This document shows positions 1 through 5,168 of a DNA stretch of 10,376 nucleotides, in pieces; positions within the stretch are counted from its first letter, which is position 1; each line of letters opens with the position of its first letter. Location of the stretch: positions 1-10,376 of the forward strand of contig CALHVH010000104.1 in assembly GCA_938039225.1 (NCBI GenBank). Direction: 5' to 3'. Source of the DNA: an uncultured Gammaproteobacteria bacterium (GTDB taxonomy: Bacteria; Pseudomonadota; Gammaproteobacteria; Steroidobacterales; JABDMI01). Position numbers and translations under genes: made by a program. A model generated the notes under the pieces. The model was given only the letters and a program-made list of their open reading frames with translations, was not told the origin of the DNA and did no database searches.

Positions 1-312
1 CTTGCAAGCAGAACATTTGCCTTTGAGAAATAAATAACTGAAAACGGGTAGATTTTCATACCAGCGAATTTTATGCTTGCAGTTAGGACAATGTGATTCA
101 GGTTTGGATAAGGTGTACGGAGTGTTATCTTCATCTGGAAATTGATCAGAAATTTCAAGATATTCAATTGATTGCGAGCGCCATTCCCGTTTCATCATAG
201 TCGGCAGTCGATGAATAACTACATTCATAAAACTGCCTATACATAGACTAAATAAAAAAACGGCACTGTATAACAGTGCCGGGTTACTTTTAATTAAATC
301 AAATATTGTCAT
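1..312 (-). CDS. pilD: Type IV prepilin peptidase / N-methyltransferase PilD (5' part, 104 codons, cut by the window edge)
   Basis: The reverse strand from 312 reads open for 104 codons to the window edge. PilD is an inner-membrane aspartyl protease that cleaves prepilins after the Gly of the class III leader and methylates the new N-terminal Phe. The visible part shows a first hydrophobic segment (about residues 12-28), the family signature GSFMNVVIHRLP (26-37), and two CxxC pairs (Cys75/78 and Cys100/103) forming the zinc-type cytoplasmic domain seen in PilD of the Pseudomonas type. The catalytic aspartates lie beyond the edge. The ATG at 312 is chosen because the N-terminus aligns with family members from residue 1 and a GAGA ribosome-site-like run lies 6-9 bases upstream. 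It follows pilC by 47 bases, so co-transcription is likely. An unusual feature is a terminator-like hairpin inside codons 11-18 (listed separately). Confidence 0.93.
   Translation of the reverse strand, partial: MTIFDLIKSNPALLYSAVFLFSLCIGSFMNVVIHRLPTMMKREWRSQSIEYLEISDQFPDEDNTPYTLSKPESHCPNCKHKIRWYENLPVFSYLFLKGKCSACK
254..281 (-). terminator. Intrinsic-terminator-like hairpin inside pilD
   Basis: On the minus strand CGGCACTGT (281-273) and ACAGTGCCG (269-261) form a perfect 9-bp stem with a 3-base loop, followed directly by seven T (260-254). This is the classic Rho-independent shape and it faces transcription coming from pilC. It lies within the first codons of pilD, over residues 11-18, so translation by a leading ribosome would be expected to open it. 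Whether it terminates in vivo is inference. Confidence 0.6.
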
Positions 313-336
313 TCAAATCTCTTTGTTTAAACAGTG

Positions 337-352
337 ATTACATATGTGTAAT
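337..352. repeat. Small inverted repeat in the pilC-pilD gap
   Basis: ATTACA (337-342) and TGTAAT (347-352) are perfect 6-base arms around a 4-base centre, in the 47-base gap between the pilC stop and the pilD start. It is AT-rich with no T run after it, so it is not a terminator. It could be an mRNA stem or a protein site; nothing in the sequence decides this. Confidence 0.3.
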
Positions 353-359
353 TTGTAGA

Positions 360-1568
360 TTAACCAACGACCGCACCCATTTTGAAAATCGGAAGATACA
401 TAGCGATTACAAGTCCACCAACCACAATGGCTAAAAAACCCATGATGATTGGTTCCATTAAAGTACTAAGGTTATCAACTAGGTTGTCTACTTCTTCTTC
501 GTAGTAATCTGCAACCTTACCAGACATGGTATCAAGCGAACCTGACTCTTCACCAATAGCAATCATCTGGACAACCATATTGGGAAATAAATCAGTTGTT
601 TCCATTGAGGACTGTAGACGTTGACCAGTAGATACTTCATCCTTGATTTGCAACACGGCTTCTTCATAAACTATGTTGCCTGTTGCTCCGGCAACCGAGT
701 CTAAAGCCTCAACTAAAGGAACACCGGCAGAAAACATAGTAGCTAATGTACGTGCAAATCTAGCTATTGCTGATTTTTCAACGATTGTACCGATTATTGG
801 AAGTTTTAATAATATCTTATCTTTGCGATGCCTGAATTTTTTAGAACGCTTATTAAAATAAATACCTAAGGTTATTAAAGTGGCTGGTACTGCAAACATG
901 ATTGCGCCACCAGGTCCTCGAACAAATTCTGATATGCCTACAACAAATTGTGTAAAGGCAGGCAAGTCGGCTCCAAATCCACTGAATAAATTTTCAAACT
1001 GCGGAATTACTTTTACCAGAAGAATTACTGTAACAATTACGGCTACCACTAGTACTGCAATAGGGTAGGTCATTGCTTTTTTGAGCTTTTTCTTCATGGA
1101 TTCTGTTTTTTCTTTATAAACAGCAATTTCATCTAAGAGTTTCTCAAGCGCACCGGCTTGTTCACCAGCTTCTACTAGATTAGTAAAAAGCTCATCAAAG
1201 TGTAAAGGGTGTTTGCCTAATGCTTCAGCAAGTGCAGCACCACCTTCGATGTCACCTTTAATAGTTAAAAGTAGCTTTTGCATGGCAGGGTTTTCATGCC
1301 CACGCCCAATAATTTCGAAAGATTGTACTAATGGAACGCCAGACTCCATCATGGTAGCAAGTTGTCTACTGAAGATTGCAATATCTCCTGGCAGAACCTT
1401 GCCTTTCATGCGAACGTTCTTTTTGCGTACTGAGGTTGGAATGATGCCTTGGCGGCGTAGCTCAGTTTTTACATCTGCAGGAGATGCCGCATTCATGGTT
1501 TTAGAAACAACCTTTCCTTGTTTATTTTTGCCTTTCCATACATAAGTATTCGAAACTACGTTTGCCAT
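360..1568 (-). CDS. pilC: Type IV pilus inner-membrane platform protein PilC
   Basis: 402 residues, the usual length for PilC. The protein forms the inner-membrane platform that couples the PilB and PilT ATPases to pilin insertion and removal. It has the duplicated GspF/T2SSF architecture: FSRQLATMMESGVPLVQS (66-83) recurs as FARTLATMFSAGVPLVEA (271-288). Each copy is followed by the matching acidic stretch, EAGEQAGALEKLL (133-145) and AIGEESGSLDTM (337-348). Hydrophobic segments lie near 167-190, 219-237 and 371-394. The start at 1568 has AGGA eight bases upstream, and the N-terminus (YVWKGKNKQGKVV) matches the family opening. It sits 75 bases after pilB with no terminator between them, so a pilB-pilC(-pilD) operon is likely. 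Confidence 0.96.
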   Translation of the reverse strand: MANVVSNTYVWKGKNKQGKVVSKTMNAASPADVKTELRRQGIIPTSVRKKNVRMKGKVLPGDIAIFSRQLATMMESGVPLVQSFEIIGRGHENPAMQKLLLTIKGDIEGGAALAEALGKHPLHFDELFTNLVEAGEQAGALEKLLDEIAVYKEKTESMKKKLKKAMTYPIAVLVVAVIVTVILLVKVIPQFENLFSGFGADLPAFTQFVVGISEFVRGPGGAIMFAVPATLITLGIYFNKRSKKFRHRKDKILLKLPIIGTIVEKSAIARFARTLATMFSAGVPLVEALDSVAGATGNIVYEEAVLQIKDEVSTGQRLQSSMETTDLFPNMVVQMIAIGEESGSLDTMSGKVADYYEEEVDNLVDNLSTLMEPIIMGFLAIVVGGLVIAMYLPIFKMGAVVG

Positions 1569-1643
1569 GATTTAAATCCTAATGATCTTAAGTTTGGATC
1601 AATTTGTTTTCTGTTTTTTTATGACTAAATGCTTATTAGTTGT

Positions 1644-3371
1644 TTATTCTAAAGTTACACGGTTAATTTCAACAAGACTTGTAACCCCTTGTTTAACTTT
1701 TTCAAGGGCAGAACGTCTCAAATCCCACACACCTTCTTTAGCTGCTTGTTCTGCGATATCCATTGCGCTACCACCTTTTAGTATGGTTCTCCCAATTTCT
1801 TCGGTGACTGGCATGACTTGATAGATGCCAACTCGACCTTTGTAGCCCATGGCACACATGTCACAACCAACAGGTGCATATATCTCTATACCACTATCAA
1901 TGTCTTCTTGTTCAAAGCCTTCTTGTAAAAGAATATCATTAGGTACTTCTTCAAGAACTTTACATTTGCTACAAAGTCTACGAGCTAAACGTTGAGCGAT
2001 AATCAGACTCACTGATGATGCAATAGCATAGGGTTTAACGCCCATATCTACCATTCTGGTGAGTGTTTTTGGTGCGTCATTGGTATGCAGAGTAGATAAT
2101 ACTAGGTGGCCAGTCTGTGCCGCTTTAATTGCAATTTCTGCAGTTCCCAGGTCACGAATCTCACCTACCATGATGATGTCTGGATCTTGTCTTAGAAAAG
2201 CTTTGAGTGCAGCGTTAAAGGTTAATCCAACCTTGGGGTTTACATTAACTTGGTTAATACCTTCCAAATTAATTTCTGCAGGATCTTCGGCAGTAGAAAT
2301 ATTCTTATCAGCTGTGTTTAGAATGTTAAGTCCAGTATACAAAGATACAGTTTTACCACTACCGGTTGGGCCTGTTACTAAAATCATCCCGTATGGCTTT
2401 GCAAGGTGGTCCATGTAAAGCTTTTTTTGAAACGGTTCATAGCCGAGCATATCAATACCCAGTTTGGCACTAGCTGGGTCTAAAATACGTAATACAATTT
2501 TCTCGCCAAATAAAGTTGGACAAGTACTTACACGGAAATCAATAGACTTATTCTTAGATAGCTTTAGTTTAATTCGGCCATCTTGAGGCACACGTCTTTC
2601 AGCAATGTCCATACGAGACATTACCTTTAAACGAGCGGCTAATTTTCCAGATAGCCCTACAGGTGGGCGAGTTACTTCGCGTAACATACCATCTTGACGG
2701 TATCTAACACGATAGGCTTTTTCATAGGGTTCAAAATGTACATCAGAAGCACCTTGTTTAATCGCATCGAGTAACATTTTATTCACAAAACGTACTACCG
2801 GTGCATCATCAACATCAGCACTATTAACAGCGCCATCGTCAGAATCTGTATCCTCAAGTTCAATATTCTCAAGGTCAATATCACCTGAGCCAAAGTCGTC
2901 GAGGCTGTCATCCATTTTGCTTAACGCTTCTTTTATTTTAGCGTCTAGTTTGTTTGCTTCAACTACAACAGGCTCAATCAGTAAACCGGTATGAAATTTG
3001 ACTTCATCCATCCCTTGAAAACTAATAGGATCAACTACACCGATAAACAATTTTTTGTCTCGTTTTAAAAGAGGAAGAAAATTATGTTTCTCCATAAGAG
3101 GTGCATTTACTAAGGATACAACATCGACATCTAGATTTAGTGCGGTTAAATCAAACATGGGCATGCCAAATTCTTGAGATGCGGCATGCGCAATATCATT
3201 GGCAGCAACCAAATTGTTTTCGACTAGGTAAGCAGTAACGGTTTGTTTATTGTCACGTGCAGCAATAGATGCATCTTCATAAGCCTCTTGGCTTAGAAAA
3301 TTGTTTTCGATTAATCGTTTACCAATACCTGTGGTTCTTTTAGAACTAGCGGTTTTGCTTGCAGTAGCCAT
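1644..3371 (-). CDS. pilB: Type IV pilus extension ATPase PilB
   Basis: 575 residues. This GspE/PilB-type secretion ATPase powers pilus extension as a cytoplasmic hexamer docked on PilC. In order: a T2SSE N-terminal domain (about 15-148); a strongly acidic linker (154-189, mostly Asp/Glu/Ser); the ATPase N-lobe (from about 190); Walker A GPTGSGKT (334-341); Asp box STAEDPAE (359-366); Walker B IIMVGEIRD (399-407); His box with TLHTND (427-432). A tetracysteine zinc site follows, CSKC (467-470) and CDMC (503-506), which separates PilB from the retraction ATPase PilT. The ATG at 3371 is the only in-frame start matching the family length. Its best Shine-Dalgarno-like run (AAGG) is about 15 bases away, so initiation is probably weak. 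A candidate sigma-54 promoter lies about 175 bases upstream. Confidence 0.96.
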   Translation of the reverse strand: MATASKTASSKRTTGIGKRLIENNFLSQEAYEDASIAARDNKQTVTAYLVENNLVAANDIAHAASQEFGMPMFDLTALNLDVDVVSLVNAPLMEKHNFLPLLKRDKKLFIGVVDPISFQGMDEVKFHTGLLIEPVVVEANKLDAKIKEALSKMDDSLDDFGSGDIDLENIELEDTDSDDGAVNSADVDDAPVVRFVNKMLLDAIKQGASDVHFEPYEKAYRVRYRQDGMLREVTRPPVGLSGKLAARLKVMSRMDIAERRVPQDGRIKLKLSKNKSIDFRVSTCPTLFGEKIVLRILDPASAKLGIDMLGYEPFQKKLYMDHLAKPYGMILVTGPTGSGKTVSLYTGLNILNTADKNISTAEDPAEINLEGINQVNVNPKVGLTFNAALKAFLRQDPDIIMVGEIRDLGTAEIAIKAAQTGHLVLSTLHTNDAPKTLTRMVDMGVKPYAIASSVSLIIAQRLARRLCSKCKVLEEVPNDILLQEGFEQEDIDSGIEIYAPVGCDMCAMGYKGRVGIYQVMPVTEEIGRTILKGGSAMDIAEQAAKEGVWDLRRSALEKVKQGVTSLVEINRVTLE

Positions 3372-3526
3372 ATTTGTGTATCAATACCTTGTATCCCCTT
3401 ATTCTAGACTATATTTTGGCTCTTGGATACTAAATAATCTGATAAAGTTGGCCTATGATACTGTTTTTCTTACTAAAACTGGCATTGTAGAGGTAAAGAA
3501 TCATTAACTAGTGAGTAAGAATGATT

Positions 3527-3543
3527 TTGCTTGAAACAAGCAA
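3527..3543 (-). repeat. Perfect stem-loop at the predicted 5' end of the pilB transcript
   Basis: TTGCTTG (3527-3533) and CAAGCAA (3537-3543) are perfect 7-base arms with a 3-base loop. No T run follows on either strand, so it is not a terminator. It begins about three bases after the start predicted from the sigma-54 box, so it could cap the 5' end of the pilB mRNA. Confidence 0.45.
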
Positions 3544-3556
3544 GTAATTCGAGTTC

Positions 3557-3572
3557 TGCAGTAGACTGGCCA
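3557..3572 (-). promoter_or_regulatory. Candidate sigma-54 promoter for pilB
   Basis: The minus strand reads TGGCCAGTCTACTGCA. The GG of the -24 element (3571-3570) and the GC of the -12 element (3559-3558) are separated by exactly ten bases, as sigma-54 requires. The -12 box CTGCA matches TTGCW at four of five positions, and the -24 box keeps TGGC and the final G. The predicted start is near 3546, giving a leader of about 175 bases. PilR, encoded in this window, would be the natural activator; that link is inferred. Confidence 0.5.
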
Positions 3573-3762
3573 TTGGTAATCTGTGTAAATGAATTTGCTT
3601 GAAAATCAGGCGATTAAAAATCACTCAATTGCATTTAAGTATTCTTTTAGACAAACACTTCTACAGGAAAATTTACTAGTACATGCAGAAGTACTGGCTT
3701 GATAAATGTATTTTTCAGGGTAAATCGACTAGCTCTAGCAAAAAATTCAGTAGATAACTTGA

Positions 3763-4209
3763 TTAAAACAAGCAAGGTGAAGGTAGGAATTCATTATCTA
3801 GGGTTGTTTCAGCGCGGCTACACTTCCAGTTACCTTCTACAGATCTGTCCCAAACAAGGGTTTCACCAGCTATCAATGTAGATACTCCAGGAGCATCAAA
3901 TGTTGCTGTTATGGTTTGATCAGCAACTGATGTTTCAAGACTGGAAACAAAAGCACTTTGAGTTTGAATACCAAGTGCAGATAAATTTGCGGTCGTTGGA
4001 AAAGCAATTCCTTCAATCATACCCAGTTCAATTTTTGTATGTGCTGTTTCTAATAGTCGTACACCATCAGCCACTTGGGCTCTTGCTGTGTACTTACTGT
4101 ATTGAGCGATCGCTAAGGCGGCTAAGATTCCAATAATCGCCACCACAATCATTAATTCGATTAATGTAAATCCAATTTGTTTTGTTTTATAGCTTGGTTT
4201 ATACATCAT
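3763..4209 (-). CDS. Type IV pilin, second copy (class IVa, no Pro22)
   Basis: A 148-residue prepilin with a 13-residue leader ending QIG, cleaved before Phe14 (GFTLIELMIVVAIIGILAAL). Glu5 of the mature chain, needed for assembly, is present. The single hydrophobic helix is followed by a globular domain and a C-terminal disulfide loop (Cys130-Cys146), after a typical NWKC motif. The mature form is about 135 residues, short for a PilA. Conserved Pro22 of the mature helix is replaced by Ala (residue 35). Two adjacent ATGs (4209 and 4206) could both be used; a GGA lies 5 and 8 bases upstream of them respectively. A terminator separates this gene from the first pilin gene, so it is probably expressed at a lower level or from its own promoter. 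It may be a minor or alternative pilin. Confidence 0.9.
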   Translation of the reverse strand: MMYKPSYKTKQIGFTLIELMIVVAIIGILAALAIAQYSKYTARAQVADGVRLLETAHTKIELGMIEGIAFPTTANLSALGIQTQSAFVSSLETSVADQTITATFDAPGVSTLIAGETLVWDRSVEGNWKCSRAETTLDNEFLPSPCLF

Positions 4210-4231
4210 ATTTTCCGAGGTTAATATTTCT

Positions 4232-4243
4232 ATTGTTTACAAT
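4232..4243. repeat. AT-rich dyad upstream of the second pilin gene
   Basis: ATTGT-TT-ACAAT is a perfect 5-base inverted repeat 23-34 bases upstream of the first ATG of the second pilin gene. It could be a small operator or part of the promoter region. No convincing -35/-10 pair was found around it. Confidence 0.25.
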
Positions 4244-4266
4244 TTTTAATAAATAAGCTGTGCTTT

Positions 4267-4296
4267 AAAAAAAAGGCATACCAAAGTGATATGCCT
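4267..4296 (-). terminator. Intrinsic terminator after the first pilin gene
   Basis: On the minus strand AGGCATA (4296-4290) pairs perfectly with TATGCCT (4280-4274) around a 9-base loop, followed by a run of T (4273-4267). It lies 33 bases past the stop of the first pilin gene and just before the second. This is the usual position for the terminator of an abundant monocistronic pilin mRNA. Confidence 0.85.
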
Positions 4297-4328
4297 AATT
4301 TAGTTATAAGATTAGTTGTTACTAAGTC

Positions 4329-4790
4329 TTATGCGCCGTCTGTAGTACAACCTTTAGGAACGTATTTGTCATCCCAACCACCACCAGTACCAGTAGTGAC
4401 AACATCACAAGACCAGTTACCACCAGAGTCACGAGTTAGTGTTAATTCTGCACCTGCAATCGCAGTACTTGCAGCACCACCAGCAGTAGATACAAGTTCA
4501 GTATCAGTACCGTCAAATGTTACAGCTGGTACATTACTATCAGAATCTTGCATTAAGCTAGAGAACGAAGCTCCTAAAGCACCAGCATCTGTACTAGCTG
4601 AGATATCACCACGTTGATGAGAATCTTCAACAGCTGTTTTAAGTGCTGCAGTTTCTAGATAGATACGGTTCATTTGTGAACGAGCAATGTAATCTTGGTA
4701 CTGAGGAATAGCGATAGCTGCCAAAATACCGATGATTGCTACTACAATCATTAATTCAATAAGAGTAAAACCTTGTTGTACTTTTTTCAT
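4329..4790 (-). CDS. pilA: Major type IVa prepilin PilA
   Basis: A 153-residue prepilin with a 7-residue leader, MKKVQQG, cut before Phe8. The mature chain of about 146 residues starts FTLIELMIVVAIIGILAAIA, keeps Glu5 and Pro22 (IPQYQDY), and ends in a disulfide loop between Cys128 (NWSC) and Cys148 (PKGC). The protein is matured by PilD and polymerised as the fibre. A GGAG Shine-Dalgarno lies in the leader (ACTGGAG just upstream of AATG-distal A/T spacing). A candidate sigma-54 promoter (4851-4868) and a strong downstream terminator suggest an abundant, PilR-controlled single-gene mRNA, so this copy is the likely major pilin. The C-terminal half is rich in Ser/Thr, and a glycosyltransferase-type gene diverges from it, so O-glycosylation is possible. 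Confidence 0.94.
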   Translation of the reverse strand: MKKVQQGFTLIELMIVVAIIGILAAIAIPQYQDYIARSQMNRIYLETAALKTAVEDSHQRGDISASTDAGALGASFSSLMQDSDSNVPAVTFDGTDTELVSTAGGAASTAIAGAELTLTRDSGGNWSCDVVTTGTGGGWDDKYVPKGCTTDGA

Positions 4791-4823
4791 TTTAATAAAT
4801 CTCCAGTTAGGGAATAAAAATTC

Positions 4824-4840
4824 TGTGGCATGTGCCTACA
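4824..4840 (-). repeat. Dyad at the predicted 5' end of the pilA transcript
   Basis: On the minus strand TGTAGGC (4840-4834) can pair with GCCACA (4829-4824) with one bulged A and a 4-base loop. It starts exactly at the transcript start (about 4840) predicted from the sigma-54 box. It could form a short 5' stem-loop on the pilA mRNA; the pairing is imperfect. Confidence 0.3.
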
Positions 4841-4850
4841 CCTTATGTAT

Positions 4851-4868
4851 ATCATTAAGCGTGCCAAG
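4851..4868 (-). promoter_or_regulatory. Candidate sigma-54 promoter for pilA
   Basis: The minus strand reads TTGGCACGCTTAATGAT. The -24 half TTGGCACG is a full consensus match. The -12 half is ATGAT instead of TTGCW: after ten bases the dinucleotide is GA rather than GC. Position (about 60 bases upstream of the ATG), the presence of PilR in the locus, and the lack of a good sigma-70 pair support it. The weak -12 box lowers confidence. Confidence 0.5.
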
Positions 4869-4997
4869 AAATTTATTTTTCATCTTAAGTTATTGATAAA
4901 TATATTTTTATTTATATAAATTTAGGGTGATGTGTATATTTTGCTTTGTATTTTTAATGTAACTTTCAAACATAAACCAGTTTAATTTGTATTAATT

Positions 4998-5012
4998 TGA
5001 CAAATTTTGTCA
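4998..5012. promoter_or_regulatory. 15-base palindrome, candidate regulator site
   Basis: TGACAAA-T-TTTGTCA is a perfect dyad with 7-base arms. The half TTTGTCA recurs at 5065-5071, 63 bases (about six helical turns) from the palindrome centre. TGTC cores are reported for Pseudomonas PilR sites upstream of pilA. Relative to the predicted pilA start (about 4840) these lie around -165 and -228, which is distant but workable for an enhancer-type activator. The left arm also contains TTGACA, a possible -35 for the plus-strand gene. Confidence 0.4.
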
Positions 5013-5108
5013 GTTTCTTGTGATAAAAATTAATTATGTAAAATAAACACGGTATTTCTTGATATTTGTCAGATATTTCAACTAAGTTTAGCTGCAATTT
5101 ATAAAAAT

Positions 5109-5139
5109 TTGAATCTTAAGTTATTGAAACTGTTATATT
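5109..5139 (+). promoter_or_regulatory. Candidate extended -10 promoter for the ligase gene
   Basis: TGT followed by TATATT (5131-5139) gives an extended -10 of the TGnTATAAT type. TTGAAT (5109-5114) lies 19 bases upstream as a weak -35. The start would fall near 5146, leaving a leader of about 22 bases that includes the GAGGTG ribosome site at 5159-5164. Confidence 0.4.
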
Positions 5140-5168
5140 AATTAGCATATTCGATTTCGAGGTGATAA

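Larger units (their letters stand above)
3520..3604. repeat. 17-base direct repeat pair flanking the pilB promoter
   Basis: The plus strand has AATGATTTTGCTTGAAA at 3520-3536 and AATGAATTTGCTTGAAA at 3588-3604. They match at 16 of 17 bases and lie 68 bases apart. One copy lies upstream and one downstream of the candidate -24/-12 box. An 11-base piece, AAACAAGCAAG at 3534-3544, also recurs at 3766-3776 across the stop of the second pilin gene. Operator sites or leftovers of a small duplication are both possible. Confidence 0.5.
3372..3762. other. 391-base pilin-pilB spacer
   Basis: No supportable gene lies here. A minus-strand reading frame over the middle has no ATG start and no family resemblance. 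The spacer holds a candidate sigma-54 promoter reading towards pilB (3557-3572), a 7-bp perfect hairpin just downstream of its predicted start (3527-3543), and a near-perfect 17-base direct repeat at 3520-3536 and 3588-3604. No convincing terminator for the upstream pilin gene is visible. The spacer therefore looks regulatory rather than a decayed gene. Confidence 0.6.
4791..5168. other. Divergent pilA / ligase regulatory region (378 bases)
   Basis: A very AT-rich stretch with no gene. It carries the sigma-54 candidate for pilA (4851-4868), a 15-base palindrome (4998-5012) and a matching half-site (5065-5071), and an extended -10 promoter candidate facing the ligase gene (5109-5139). AT-rich tracts between the palindrome and the pilA promoter would suit DNA bending (for example by IHF), as at other activator-driven sigma-54 promoters; no specific IHF site is claimed. 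Confidence 0.6.

Noticed and set aside
1213..1545. A 110-codon open frame on the plus strand within pilC
   Set aside because: Antisense to a clearly conserved gene, with low-complexity composition typical of a shadow frame.
3487..3620. A minus-strand open stretch of about 40 codons in the pilin-pilB spacer, checked as a third, decayed pilin
   Set aside because: There is no ATG, no pilin N-terminal motif and no cysteine-loop pattern; it also overlaps the promoter candidate.
3676..3694. GTAC-containing inverted repeat downstream of the second pilin gene
   Set aside because: Short arms with an 8-base loop and no T run; likely chance in AT-rich DNA.
3735..3770. Possible terminator after the second pilin gene (CTTG/CAAG arms and a T6 run)
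   Set aside because: The stem is only about four base pairs and the T run lies some ten bases away, so it does not form an intrinsic terminator.
4981..5027. TTGACA at 4997 as the main promoter of the ligase gene
   Set aside because: The only -10-like sequence (GATAAA) is 19 bases away and poor; the extended -10 nearer the gene is better.
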